Source: Companilactobacillus kimchiensis (lineage in GTDB: Bacteria > Bacillota > Bacilli > Lactobacillales > Lactobacillaceae). Taken from it: DNA of 37,005 bases. The notes under the pieces are model-generated. The model was not told where the DNA came from. It searched no databases and worked only from the letters and a program-made list of their open reading frames with translations. The position numbers and the translations under genes are program-made. The stretch lies in contig NZ_JQCF01000027.1 in NCBI RefSeq assembly GCF_001438805.1, positions 1 to 37,005 of the forward strand, in the 5' to 3' direction. Positions 24,208 through 32,686 of the stretch are shown piece by piece; the first letter of the stretch is position 1; the number at the start of each line of letters is the position of its first letter.

Positions 24208-25521
24208 TTAGTCCTCCTCTGCAGATTCATTTGACCATTCATCATATGGTTTCCAATGATTTCCGATTTTAATGTAATAAGTTGGTTTCAAATCAACAAC
24301 TTTTTCATTTTCGGTTTCACTTTCCCATTGATAGCCAACTTCAACTGCCTGAACGTCATTTGGTGAATAACCAGCCCGTTGTAATCCTTTAAAGATCTCA
24401 TTAGTTGATTTTAACTTAGTAGGAGCCTGATTTGATGGTACGGGAACTTCCAACACCTTATTTAAAAAGTGCTCGCTACTACCCTTTCGACTGAACTTGA
24501 TTCTAATTGATCCAAATTGACTCTTCTTAAAAATTGGGAAACCTTCAACATATTCTCTGAAAATCAAATCTTTATTTTTCCAATCAGCGTTATATAAACG
24601 TAAGTTGGAAACAGAATTTTGTAGATTGACAACTTTTTGATATCCACGTTGCATAAAGGCCAATTGGGTCTTAGGAACAGAGGTATCAGTATAATCTTCA
24701 AAGGTTAATTCTTCAGTGTTGTGATCAGATACCAAACGCTTAGATTCGCCATAATTGTAAGTATAAATATTGTTATCTTCTGACGTTACTAAACCACTCG
24801 TATTGGAATCAAATAGAGCTGTGGTATATTCACCATCTTTTTTACCACTAATAACATATGAATAAGACTTCATCTTGATAGGATCAACATAGAAGGTAAA
24901 AACACCATGTTTCATGATATTCAGACGAACTTTCAAATTAATATTAGCTTTCTTAACTAATTTCGCAATTGGAACAGCCGAAGCATTTCTAACTTTAGCT
25001 TTATAAACTGAATAGTTACTATCATCGGCCAGATAAATATTCTGGTCCTTTTTATTCTTCAAATTAATTAGAATACGGTTAAATTGAGAACCTTTATCAT
25101 TTTTGAGACTGTTGTTATTCAATAAGGATCCTAAAGTATTCGTCGTTATAGCGGTTGGATAGACCATTTGAATCATATTTTTACTCTGAATGACCTTTTG
25201 ATAATATGCACCATCTTTTTTAGATACTAACTTAGGTTCATCAATTTTCCAATCTTGCATGACTTTTTGAATACTTAAAGAAATATTCGTATTACTGTTA
25301 TAAATCAAGTGTTGATCCGTTTCATCATGCCACATAACCTGTGTAGGACTAATAACTTGATTCATTGGTATTTCATTTTTATTAGATTCGGCAGAAGTAA
25401 CATCGATATTCCTACCACGTTGGTAACGGGCCGTATTGGTCCAAATGAAGAAAGACAGGACAATACTGGTTATTACAGCCACAACTAATAGTAGTTGGAC
25501 GATCAATCGACTAAACTTCAT
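24208..25521 (-). CDS. yycH: WalRK regulatory membrane protein YycH
   Basis: A 437-residue protein with a single N-terminal helix (about 5-27, FSRLIVQLLLVVAVITSIVL) and a large extracellular part with several beta-domain stretches (SPTQVMWHDET, YSYVISGKKDGEYT). YycH, together with YycI, modulates WalK at the membrane. The start is ATG 25521 because GGAGG lies 9 bases before it; the gene overlaps the end of walK by 11 bp. The size is near that of Bacillus YycH (455). Confidence 0.9.
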   Translation of the reverse strand: MKFSRLIVQLLLVVAVITSIVLSFFIWTNTARYQRGRNIDVTSAESNKNEIPMNQVISPTQVMWHDETDQHLIYNSNTNISLSIQKVMQDWKIDEPKLVSKKDGAYYQKVIQSKNMIQMVYPTAITTNTLGSLLNNNSLKNDKGSQFNRILINLKNKKDQNIYLADDSNYSVYKAKVRNASAVPIAKLVKKANINLKVRLNIMKHGVFTFYVDPIKMKSYSYVISGKKDGEYTTALFDSNTSGLVTSEDNNIYTYNYGESKRLVSDHNTEELTFEDYTDTSVPKTQLAFMQRGYQKVVNLQNSVSNLRLYNADWKNKDLIFREYVEGFPIFKKSQFGSIRIKFSRKGSSEHFLNKVLEVPVPSNQAPTKLKSTNEIFKGLQRAGYSPNDVQAVEVGYQWESETENEKVVDLKPTYYIKIGNHWKPYDEWSNESAEED

Positions 25522-27403
25522 CCCATTCTCCTCCTGTTTCGTTCGGGTCAAATGGTAAGGAAATATAGAATGTTGATCCCTTACCTTCAGCACTATTTAC
25601 CCAGATTCTACCTTTATGTTGTTCAATGATTTCCTTAGAGATAGATAATCCTAGTCCAGTTCCACCTTGTTTTCTAGAACGTGCTTTATCAACACGGTAA
25701 AAACGTTCAAAGACTTTTTTGATATCTTTTCTAGGGATACCTAGACCCTCATCGGAAATACTAATAATAATATGTTTGTTAGTTTCCAGCAAGCGACAAG
25801 TAATGACCCCACCATCGGGTGAATATTTAATGGCATTATTCATAATATTATCAATTACTTGAGTCATTTTATCGGTATCAATTTCAACCCATAGATCTTT
25901 ACTGGTGAAAATTCGTTTGATCCGATAATTTTTGACAACTTTTGTGTCGTCCTCTTTGGCATCAGCTTTTTCTTTTTTCAGCATCATATCAAATCTATCT
26001 AAAATATAAGAGAAGAACTCGTTGAAATTAACCAATTCTTTGTCCAATTTCGAACGGCCTTGATCCATTCGTGACAAACTCAATAGATCTTTGATCATTC
26101 GAATCATTCGATCAGTCTCTTCAGCTGTAACGCCTAGGAATTGTGGAGCAAGTTTTTGATCTTTCCAAGCACCATTGTTTAAAGCATCAATATAACTACT
26201 GATACTAGTCAATGGTGTTCTCAATTCATGCGAAACATTGGAAACAAATTGTCGACGTTCACTATCAATTTTTTGTTGTTCCGTAACATCGTGCAAAACA
26301 CATACTAAACCACTGATAAATCCACTGTTTCTTTGAATCAATGAAAAATCAGCATTTAGAATCAATGAATTATCATCGTTCTCATCAAAATCTTCAGTAT
26401 CGTTTGTTTCAATCACCATTGGGTCAGGATTTTCCAACAAGTCATCAAACTTGATACGATCATCGACACCAAGAATCTCAACTAATGGCTGTCCAATTGC
26501 TTCGTCTTCATCTTTGTTCAAAAATTCTTGGGCCATTTCGTTGATGACAGTGATATTACCCAAACGATTGACCGCTATAACGCCATCCGACATTTGAGTC
26601 AAAACACTATCCAGCCTTCGTCGTTCAGACTCCGAGTTTTCGGTAGCCTCTTCAACTTTGACCGACAGATCATTAACTGCCATGGCTAACTGACCCAATT
26701 CATCTGGTGAATAAACCCGAACCTGACCAGAATAGTCTCCCTCAGCCATTCGGACCGCTTGTTGCTTCATTTCATCAATTGGTCGGGTAATTGCTCGAGC
26801 AATAAAGATTGCAATCACTGCTCCCAATAATCCAGCTACTAATGATGCAGTAAGGAAAATCAAAATAATACTGTTGATACCAGTATAAACGGATTCCATA
26901 CTGGCACGAACATAGATAGCCCCTACAACGGTACTATTATCAAGCGACGTTACCGGTACGATTGATTCATAGGAACTTCCATTATCTTTTTCATAATAAA
27001 TTTGTGTGATTTTCTTATCATTTTTAATACTCTGTTTAATGTTATCTTTCAAAGTTTGGGTTCCAACAATGTTACTACCTTCAGAATCCTTGGTACCAAC
27101 AATAATTCCACTTCGATCGATTACTTGCACATCAGTAATATCAGAGCTGACTCGTGTATAATCTTGAATTGCATTATTTATATTATCCCTTGTGTGTTGA
27201 TCATTATCCGTCAAGTTTTCTGAAATTTGATTGATCGTATACGCTGGCACTTGAACTGAAGTTTCAAAATTAGCAACATTTTGATCTTCCAATTGCCGCA
27301 CAAAATATGCCCCAATAATTTCAATTGTGACGATAAGGATTAGAATAAAAGACAATCCGATTTTGAAGTTAATCGAATGTAAAAATACGAATCTATTTTT
27401 CAA
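25511..27403 (-). CDS. walK: Sensor histidine kinase WalK (VicK/YycG)
   Basis: The kinase of the essential cell-wall two-component system. 630 residues in order: TM1 (14-34), an extracellular domain (35-174), TM2 (175-203), HAMP (203-255), PAS (about 262-375), HisKA with His392 in SHELRTPLTS, and the HATPase_c domain (NNAIKYSPDGG, GLGIPRKD, GTGLGLSISKEI). The extracellular PAS-like domain is present, as in Bacillus and unlike Streptococcus, where it is absent. The start is TTG 27403 after GGTGGGAG. A terminator-like hairpin separates it from walR, so the two may not be strictly co-expressed. Confidence 0.96.
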   Translation of the reverse strand: MKNRFVFLHSINFKIGLSFILILIVTIEIIGAYFVRQLEDQNVANFETSVQVPAYTINQISENLTDNDQHTRDNINNAIQDYTRVSSDITDVQVIDRSGIIVGTKDSEGSNIVGTQTLKDNIKQSIKNDKKITQIYYEKDNGSSYESIVPVTSLDNSTVVGAIYVRASMESVYTGINSIILIFLTASLVAGLLGAVIAIFIARAITRPIDEMKQQAVRMAEGDYSGQVRVYSPDELGQLAMAVNDLSVKVEEATENSESERRRLDSVLTQMSDGVIAVNRLGNITVINEMAQEFLNKDEDEAIGQPLVEILGVDDRIKFDDLLENPDPMVIETNDTEDFDENDDNSLILNADFSLIQRNSGFISGLVCVLHDVTEQQKIDSERRQFVSNVSHELRTPLTSISSYIDALNNGAWKDQKLAPQFLGVTAEETDRMIRMIKDLLSLSRMDQGRSKLDKELVNFNEFFSYILDRFDMMLKKEKADAKEDDTKVVKNYRIKRIFTSKDLWVEIDTDKMTQVIDNIMNNAIKYSPDGGVITCRLLETNKHIIISISDEGLGIPRKDIKKVFERFYRVDKARSRKQGGTGLGLSISKEIIEQHKGRIWVNSAEGKGSTFYISLPFDPNETGGEWDEV

Positions 27404-27459
27404 AGTACTCCCACCTAATTAATACAGACTTAGTTATATTATACAGCTATACAGATAAC

Positions 27460-27498
27460 AAAAAAACTGACTTGCTTTCAATTGCAAATCAGTTTTTT
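27460..27498 (-). terminator. Terminator-like hairpin between walR and walK
   Basis: Minus-strand AACTGATTTGC pairs with GCAAGTCAGTT around an 8-base loop, then TTTTTT follows. It would reduce readthrough from walR into walK. A TATAAT (minus strand near 27437-27442) upstream of walK may be an internal promoter. Confidence 0.65.
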
Positions 27499-27520
27499 GA
27501 TGTATTCTTATTTTATTTTT

Positions 27521-28222
27521 CTATTCAGAATCGGGATCTCTTAGATAATATCCAACACCACGACGAGTCATTAACCATTCTGGTTGACTGGGGTTGTTTT
27601 CAATTTTTTCACGTAAACGTCTGACAGTAACGTCAACAGTTCTAACATCACCGAAATAATCATAACCCCAAACAGTTTGGAGTAAATGTTCACGTTTCAT
27701 CACTTGTCCAATATGTTGTGCCAAATAGTGCAACAATTCGAATTCACGATGAGTTAATTCAATTTCTTTACCATTCTTAGTTACGGTATAAGCATCAGGG
27801 AGAATGGTTAAATCACCAACCTTAATCTCACTAGTCTTAGCGTCCTCACTGCGAGCGTTAGTTTGGGTTCTTAAACGAGCCTTAACACGCGCAACAAGTT
27901 CACGATTAGAAAATGGCTTCGTGACATAATCATCTGCCCCAAGTTCTAGGCCAATAACCTTATCAATTTCGGTATCTTTAGCCGTCAACATAATAATTGG
28001 AGTATCTTTAGTTTTTCTGATAGTTCTTGCTACTTCAAGACCGTCAATAACTGGAAGCATTAGGTCAAGTAGAATCAAATCTGGATCATCCTCTTCTACC
28101 TTGTCCAAAGCCTCTTGTCCATCAAAAGCAGTTATGACTTCGTAGCCTTCATTTTCCAAATTATATTTAACAATATCGGAAATTGGTTTTTCATCATCTA
28201 CTACTAGAATTTTTTTAGCCAT
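27521..28222 (-). CDS. walR: Response regulator WalR (VicR/YycF)
   Basis: The essential OmpR-family regulator of cell-wall hydrolase genes. 233 residues: a receiver domain with phospho-acceptor Asp53 (LLDLMLP), Thr/Lys switch residues (MLTAKD, KPF), then a winged-helix DNA-binding domain (about 135-230; [37 protein letters not shown]). AAGGAG precedes the ATG. Upstream is a good promoter. It is encoded in the order walR-walK-yycH-yycI-walJ-htrA-rlmH. Confidence 0.97.
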   Translation of the reverse strand: MAKKILVVDDEKPISDIVKYNLENEGYEVITAFDGQEALDKVEEDDPDLILLDLMLPVIDGLEVARTIRKTKDTPIIMLTAKDTEIDKVIGLELGADDYVTKPFSNRELVARVKARLRTQTNARSEDAKTSEIKVGDLTILPDAYTVTKNGKEIELTHREFELLHYLAQHIGQVMKREHLLQTVWGYDYFGDVRTVDVTVRRLREKIENNPSQPEWLMTRRGVGYYLRDPDSE

Positions 28223-28245
28223 ATATATATCTCCTTGACGTAATT

Positions 28246-28274
28246 ATTATACAAGTTATTACCTATTAAAACAA
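28246..28274 (-). promoter_or_regulatory. Promoter of walR
   Basis: Minus-strand TTGTTT (28269-28274), 17-bp spacer, TATAAT (28246-28251), 24 bp upstream of the start codon. Confidence 0.65.
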
Positions 28275-28323
28275 AACTGACATAATTCTAACTTAAATTT
28301 TTTGAATTTATTTAAAAAAAAGC

Positions 28324-28353
28324 TTGTCATAAATTTGTAGCTTATGGTATGAT
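28324..28353 (+). promoter_or_regulatory. Promoter of the tRNA-Lys gene
   Basis: TTGTCA (28324-28329), 18-bp spacer, TATGAT (28348-28353). A leader of about 38 bases with a TTGGTT/AACCAA stem separates it from the tRNA. Confidence 0.65.
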
Positions 28354-28398
28354 ATATCTCGTTGGTTGAGGCGGTAACGTTGTTAACCAAAGAAATAT

Positions 28399-28471
28399 GG
28401 GCGGCTAGCTCAGCTGGCAGAGCAACGGACTCTTAATCCGTGGGTCTGGGGTTCGATCCCCCAGCCGCCCA
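28399..28471 (+). tRNA. tRNA-Lys (anticodon CTT)
   Basis: A complete 73-base cloverleaf: acceptor GGGCGGC/GCCGCCC, D-stem GCTC/GAGC, anticodon stem ACGGA/TCCGT with loop CTCTTAA (anticodon CTT at 28432-28434), T-stem TGGGG/CCCCA with loop TTCGATC. The discriminator is A; CCA is not encoded. It decodes AAG. It lies divergent from walR. Confidence 0.97.
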
Positions 28472-28488
28472 TCAGTACCATATCGCTT

Positions 28489-28520
28489 AAGCAATTATCA
28501 ATTTGATAATTGCTTTTTTT
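28489..28520 (+). terminator. Terminator of tRNA-Lys
   Basis: AGCAATTATC (28490-28499) pairs with GATAATTGCT (28505-28514), then a T-run. It sits 18 bases after the tRNA 3' end. Confidence 0.8.
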
Positions 28521-28604
28521 GTGTTTTGAATTAATTACAATTGGTAATCATATCACTTTCGTCATCTATTCGACAGGATTCCGTTTTGTCTTATTTTATT
28601 TACA

Positions 28605-28633
28605 TTGCAGTCATTCAAAAAAATTAGTATATT
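28605..28633 (+). promoter_or_regulatory. Promoter of the SLAP-NlpC/P60 gene
   Basis: TTGCAG (28605-28610), 17-bp spacer, TATATT (28628-28633), 26 bp before the start codon. Confidence 0.6.
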
Positions 28634-28659
28634 TAATTATGATTAAGGGGATAAATAAT

Positions 28660-30003
28660 ATGAATAAAAAATTACTAACCACTTTTCTAATTAGTGCTGG
28701 TCTGGCCAGTGGTTTAGCTTTCAACGCAACTCAAGTCAATGCCGCTGCTATTAAAGGAATTGTTACAACCAACAAAATGGCCCGTTTATATGACGAAAAT
28801 GGTAAAATGGCTGCTGATCGTGCTTTAGCTCCCAATACGCCATGGATTACTGATACTAATTCACAACTTCCTGATGTTGGTGAAGCCTATCGAGTTTCTA
28901 CCCATGAATTTGTTAAAGCAGAAGATGTTAGTTTTCAACATGGTCACGCTGCCTCTGGAGTAATCAATACTGGAGCCAACGGTGCCTTAATTTATCATTA
29001 TGAAAATGGTACTTATACTGCCTCTGATAGTAAATTAGACGCCAATAGCAAATGGCAATATTCTTACACTGACGAAAATGCTGGTAAGACCTGGTATCAA
29101 GTCGCTACTAATTCTTGGATCAATAGTGATGATGCCTCTACTGCAACTACTATCAGTAATACCGGAACTGCTGAAATCAGTTATGCTCCTGACGCTGGTA
29201 CCGATATTTGGAATGGTTATGGTGCTAACAAAACTGTTACTGGTCAAAAATTAGCTAATGGTTCCAAATGGCGTTTTTCTCAAAAAGTAATTGATGCTAA
29301 TGGTGATGCTTGGTATCAAATTGGTACTTCTCAATGGATTTCTGGTTACTTTACTAAGATTACCAATGGTAGTTTTGATGAAGCCGCTGCAAAAATTTGG
29401 GACCCCAACTATGCCGCACTCAAGGTAACTAAAAAGACTGCCATCTATTCTGACAGCAATTATAATTCAGCTGGAAACAAAACAATGGCTGAAGGTTCAA
29501 TCGTTCAAGTTGATTCAACTGTTCAAACTGGCAACACTATCTGGTATGAAATGAGTGAAGGTGGTTGGTTACCTTCTTCCGCTACCTCAACTATTAATGC
29601 TCAACGCCCTACAGTTGCATTGAATGGTAAAACTAAAGCTCAAGCAATCGACGACGTAATTTCTACTGCCAAACAACAACTTGGTAAACCTTATGTTTGG
29701 AATGCTAAAGGTCCTGACAGTTACGATTGTTCTGGTTTGATGCAATATGTCTTCCGTCAAGCGACTGGCCAAAATATCGGTTCATGGACTGTCCCTCAAG
29801 AAACTGCTGGAACAAAAGTTTCTATGAATAATCTTCAACGTGGAGATTTGGTATTCTGGGGACCTGAAGGTGCCAGTTATCATGTTGCCTTGTATCTTGG
29901 TAACAATGAATATCTTAATGCCTTACGTCCTGGTACTAATGTAAAAATCGACAAAATTTCTTCAAGCTTTGAACCATCATTTGGAGTTCGCATTTTTCAA
30001 TAG
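28660..30003 (+). CDS. Secreted SLAP-domain NlpC/P60 peptidoglycan hydrolase
   Basis: A 447-residue exported cell-wall hydrolase. Signal peptide 1-28 (cleavage after QVNA). Three SLAP-like units occupy about 30-250 (RVSTHEFVKAEDV, YQVATNSWINSDD, YQIGTSQWIS), an SH3-like unit about 265-325, and an NlpC/P60 domain about 335-447. The catalytic triad is visible: Cys357 (YDCSGL), His408 (YHVALYLG) and a polar third residue, Asn420. The enzyme should cut D-Glu-diamino-acid or related stem-peptide bonds; SLAP units anchor it to wall polymers. The start is ATG 28660 after AAGGGG. Its place next to walR suggests WalR control, but I find no clear WalR box. Confidence 0.9.
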   Translation: MNKKLLTTFLISAGLASGLAFNATQVNAAAIKGIVTTNKMARLYDENGKMAADRALAPNTPWITDTNSQLPDVGEAYRVSTHEFVKAEDVSFQHGHAASGVINTGANGALIYHYENGTYTASDSKLDANSKWQYSYTDENAGKTWYQVATNSWINSDDASTATTISNTGTAEISYAPDAGTDIWNGYGANKTVTGQKLANGSKWRFSQKVIDANGDAWYQIGTSQWISGYFTKITNGSFDEAAAKIWDPNYAALKVTKKTAIYSDSNYNSAGNKTMAEGSIVQVDSTVQTGNTIWYEMSEGGWLPSSATSTINAQRPTVALNGKTKAQAIDDVISTAKQQLGKPYVWNAKGPDSYDCSGLMQYVFRQATGQNIGSWTVPQETAGTKVSMNNLQRGDLVFWGPEGASYHVALYLGNNEYLNALRPGTNVKIDKISSSFEPSFGVRIFQ

Positions 30004-30013
30004 ACTTTAAAGA

Positions 30014-30124
30014 GTGAAACAAAATAAAGTTAGCTTTCAAACAATAACAAAAACACCCCATCAATTTGTACTTTGAATTGACGGGGTGTTTCTTTGTTAA
30101 GCGGAAAAATTGTGTTGTGTTTTA
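30014..30124 (-). repeat. Structured intergenic element, family 2, copy 2 (with bidirectional terminator)
   Basis: Minus orientation: GTAAAACACAACACA, the conserved TTTTTCCGCTTAA (30098-30110), a hairpin of 16-base arms (30051-30066 with 30076-30091, one mismatch), then GAAAGCTAAC and TTTATTTTGTTTCAC as imperfect outer arm. It is homologous to 19577-19685. The hairpin serves as terminator for the converging NlpC/P60 and cyclo-ligase genes. Confidence 0.58.
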
Positions 30125-30140
30125 CATTTATACTGCAAAT

Positions 30141-30680
30141 TTAAATATATAATAATCTATCAATTTTAATATCATGATCTTTAATTTCCCAATCAGCAGT
30201 CTCAAATTTCATAGCTGAAGGAACCAATGCTACGGTTTTACCCTCGTACTGCGCCAAAAACCGATCATAATAACCGCCACCGAAACCCACTCGATAATTG
30301 CTATCAATGGCAAACGCCAATCCCGGTACAATAACCAAGTCAGGACTCTGTTCAACTGATTTTTCATCATAAACTGGTTCAGGAATGCCATAATCACTGA
30401 CAATTAAACTGTCACGGTCAATATATGGTAGAAAAGCCATTTGACGATGTGGCATTGTTTTAGGTAGATAAACTTTTTTCCCCTCAGTCAATGCTGTCTG
30501 AATAATAATATCGGTATCAACTTCAATTAAATTACTGACAGTTGTGGCAATAGTTGTAGCGTTTTGCCATTCAGGTGTTTGCTGTAACTGTTCGAGTAAC
30601 TGTAAACTTTCTTTTTTAGTTTGAGCTTTATTCTTGTTGAGTTGTTTTATTTGTTGTTTACGCAAGTCTTTTTTATCTAT
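30141..30680 (-). CDS. 5-formyltetrahydrofolate cyclo-ligase
   Basis: This enzyme converts 5-formyl-THF to 5,10-methenyl-THF using ATP. The 179-residue form begins (M)DKKDLRKQQIKQLN, the standard family start. It carries LPKTMPHRQMAFLPY, the strand DLVIVPGLAFA and the signature GFGGGYYDRFLAQ. The start is unusual. The only upstream ATG (30713) has no ribosome site. A perfect GGAGG (30689-30693) lies inside that longer frame, 8 bases before ATA 30680 and 5 before ATC 30683. I therefore infer a non-canonical ATA (or ATC) start; from ATG 30713 the protein would be 190 residues. Confidence 0.88.
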   Translation of the reverse strand: MDKKDLRKQQIKQLNKNKAQTKKESLQLLEQLQQTPEWQNATTIATTVSNLIEVDTDIIIQTALTEGKKVYLPKTMPHRQMAFLPYIDRDSLIVSDYGIPEPVYDEKSVEQSPDLVIVPGLAFAIDSNYRVGFGGGYYDRFLAQYEGKTVALVPSAMKFETADWEIKDHDIKIDRLLYI

Positions 30681-30741
30681 GATCGATTCCTCCTCAAAGC
30701 ATTCTAAAAACATACTTTTATTGTAGCAATCTTTTAACTAA

Positions 30742-30757
30742 ATTGGATTAATCCAAT
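30742..30757. promoter_or_regulatory. Perfect 16-bp palindrome upstream of the cyclo-ligase gene
   Basis: ATTGGATTAATCCAAT is fully self-complementary and lies about 60-80 bp before the inferred start codon. It is a candidate operator; no binding protein can be named. Confidence 0.35.
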
Positions 30758-30820
30758 CCCTAAAGTCATCAATAGAATACTAAAAAACGTTTGGTAATGA
30801 AATTTTTAATTGATGGTTTT

Positions 30821-31015
30821 TCAAACATCAATGATTTTATTACGATTTGATTCAAAAATAACAATCAACCATAAAGCTACTGCTGCAATGGTAAAAGAAA
30901 TTGGCATAATTCCAATACCTTGACGATGTAAAATTTCATAAACATTACGATAACCTAGATTTTCCATCTCAATTTTTAATGACCGTTGGCGAGTATAATT
31001 TACCAGTTGCAACAT
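30821..31015 (-). CDS. Putative small membrane protein
   Basis: A 64-residue ORF from ATG 31015 (MLQLVNYTRQRSLKIEMENL...), with one hydrophobic helix near its end (FTIAAVALWLIVIF, about 45-58) and a short charged tail. The ribosome site is weak (GGTAG, 18 bases away), and an in-frame TTG at 31027 is also possible. It lies just after a gene remnant, so it may be a leftover of a degraded region instead of a working gene. A loose hairpin follows. Confidence 0.35.
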   Translation of the reverse strand: MLQLVNYTRQRSLKIEMENLGYRNVYEILHRQGIGIMPISFTIAAVALWLIVIFESNRNKIIDV

Positions 31016-31053
31016 AATAGTTAGCAATTCACAGCTACCTGTAGTGATAAAAA

Positions 31054-31164
31054 TTATGATTGCATTGAAAAGGCATATTGCAGAGAAAAACCATCCTCTG
31101 GTTGCACCAAATCCTCATCCAATTCATTGATATTAAGTTTAACAATTTCTTCAATACTAAGAAA
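31054..31164 (-). pseudogene. Remnant of a coding sequence (C-terminal fragment)
   Basis: This frame reads FLSIEEIVKLNINELDEDL then VQPEDGFSLQYAFSMQS and a stop. It has the composition of a real protein C-terminus, but there is no start codon or ribosome site, and an in-frame stop lies directly upstream. It is probably the 3' end of a deleted gene. I cannot name the family. Confidence 0.35.
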
Positions 31165-31208
31165 TTAGTCAAAAACCCTCAAACATCAATTGTTTGAGGG
31201 TTTTTAAA
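31165..31208 (-). terminator. Terminator of the MarR gene at 31214
   Basis: Minus-strand AAACCCTCAAACA pairs with TGTTTGAGGGTTT around a short loop, then T-run. It is located right after the stop codon of the MarR gene. Confidence 0.8.
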
Positions 31209-31213
31209 ATTAG

Positions 31214-31648
31214 TTATTTCATATTATTTAAAGTTTCAGCTAAATGGTTCAAACTGGTAACCAAAGTTTCTTTCTCAGAATCTGACCAATCGGCCAAAAC
31301 TGTTTGAATATTAGCTAATCGCGTTTGATTAATAATTTTAGTGATTCTTTCGCCATCCACGGATAACTTAATTTCTCGAATTCGAGCATCATTTGAAGCA
31401 TCTTGGGTCGTGACTAGTTGTTTCTTTTCCAATTTATCAATTTGTCGACTGACACTGGAGTGACTTTTACCTAAGACATTTGCAAGATCACTAACATTAG
31501 TTGGTTGCATTCGACCAATCGTTACAAATAGTTGAAATGAAGTTGCTTCTAGATCAACCCCAGCAGATTTAACAAAGGCTTGATCTCGATCAGTCCGATT
31601 AAAGAACGAAACGATACTAACTAACGATTTGATGAGTTCATTTTCCAT
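31214..31648 (-). CDS. MarR-family transcriptional regulator
   Basis: A 144-residue winged-helix regulator. The recognition region is NVSDLANVLGKSHSSVSRQIDKLEKKQLV (about 51-79), and the wing includes DASNDARIREIKLSVDG. The ends are helical for dimerisation. It starts 4 bases after the quinone-reductase-like gene stops and shares its promoter, so it is the second gene of a two-gene operon. Two matching palindromic sites at the operon promoter (32652-32669 and 32687-32704) are likely its operators. MarR proteins of this kind often sense electrophiles or quinones. Confidence 0.85.
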   Translation of the reverse strand: MENELIKSLVSIVSFFNRTDRDQAFVKSAGVDLEATSFQLFVTIGRMQPTNVSDLANVLGKSHSSVSRQIDKLEKKQLVTTQDASNDARIREIKLSVDGERITKIINQTRLANIQTVLADWSDSEKETLVTSLNHLAETLNNMK

Positions 31649-31651
31649 TAA

Positions 31652-32608
31652 TTAGTTCACCTTAATGACTGCACGTGGTGTCAACGGTGCTTTCCAGGCT
31701 TCAGCAATGTTTTTCAAATCATAGGTTGTCGTAGGAATAGTGATTTTATCAGCGGCGGCCCAATCAAAAACTCCTTTAATAGCTATCAACAAATTCTTCA
31801 TTGAAACACTCTTAACACCACTACCCAAAATTTCTATTTTAGATGAACGTAAAACTGCTGAAGGAAGGCTGATTTCTGGTTGACCGCTGGCAGCACCAAT
31901 ACTTATAAATTTAGTTGTATGATCACCACCAGCTTCAGCGCCGGCTAGCATAATTGCTAAAGCACTGTCACCCCAAAGATAATCTAATACTACATCGATA
32001 CCCTCTTGAAAATATGGAGCAAGTTTTGTTTCAAAATTCTGAGCGCCATTCTCTGCAGTCATATCAAAAGACACTGCGACGTCGGCTCCCAATTTGGCTA
32101 ACTTCTCAGCATTTCGGCCAGCCACGATAACTTTCTTAGCCCCAAGATGATAAGCAATTTTAACTGCTAAACTACCTGCACTACCAGTTGCTCCATTGAT
32201 TAACACTGTTTGTCCAGCTTGAAATTTAGCCCGACCGACTAAAGCTCCCCAGGATGACATTCCTGGATTGGCAATCGCTGCGGCCGTTACATCGTCTAAT
32301 TCATCGGGAATTGGGACGATTAGATGTTTGTTGACTAAAGTTTGTTCCGCCAATGATCCAAATGGTGCAGTTGGCATGGCAAAGTAAACTCTAGTTCCAT
32401 CGCCCAAAGTACCGACTCCATCAGTACCAGCGACAATTGGGAAAGTTTGAGTTGATGAATAATGTTTACCTAGCGCTCTCATTTTAGTTAAATTACTCAA
32501 TGCGCTAGCTTTAACATTGACCTTAAGTTCTTCTTCTGTTTCCTTTGGTTCTTTAAAAGTTGAATAAGTAGGCATAACGCCTGCTTCTGTAACAATAGCT
32601 GCTTTCAT
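31652..32608 (-). CDS. Zinc-independent medium-chain alcohol dehydrogenase / quinone oxidoreductase-like protein
   Basis: A 318-residue MDR-family oxidoreductase. A GroES-like N-terminal domain (with GTDGVGTLGDGTRV) is followed by a Rossmann domain with VLINGATGSAGSLAVKIAYHLGAKKVIVAGR (about 134-164), which fits NADPH binding. No zinc-ligand Cys cluster is seen, so it belongs to the quinone reductase (QOR) type. It probably reduces quinones or enones. The partner gene is a MarR regulator 3 bp downstream. The start is ATG 32608, preceded by a GAAGG ribosome site. Confidence 0.85.
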   Translation of the reverse strand: MKAAIVTEAGVMPTYSTFKEPKETEEELKVNVKASALSNLTKMRALGKHYSSTQTFPIVAGTDGVGTLGDGTRVYFAMPTAPFGSLAEQTLVNKHLIVPIPDELDDVTAAAIANPGMSSWGALVGRAKFQAGQTVLINGATGSAGSLAVKIAYHLGAKKVIVAGRNAEKLAKLGADVAVSFDMTAENGAQNFETKLAPYFQEGIDVVLDYLWGDSALAIMLAGAEAGGDHTTKFISIGAASGQPEISLPSAVLRSSKIEILGSGVKSVSMKNLLIAIKGVFDWAAADKITIPTTTYDLKNIAEAWKAPLTPRAVIKVN

Positions 32609-32651
32609 ATAATAGTACCTTCTTTTTTAAGATTTTTAATTTTAAAATTTT

Positions 32652-32669
32652 ATGTGCTAATTGCACGTA
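32652..32669 (-). promoter_or_regulatory. Operator-like site 1 of the quinone reductase-MarR operon
   Basis: ATGTGCTAATTGCACGTA contains the inverted repeat GTGC-N5-GCAC. It aligns with site 2 (ATGTGC, four variable bases, TGCA, then -TA) 35 bp away. Confidence 0.5.
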
Positions 32670-32686
32670 TTTAAGATACTATAATT

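Noticed and set aside
28500-28660. WalR binding box before the NlpC/P60 gene
   Set aside because: No pair of TGTWAH half-sites with 5-bp spacing on either strand; only single half-sites.
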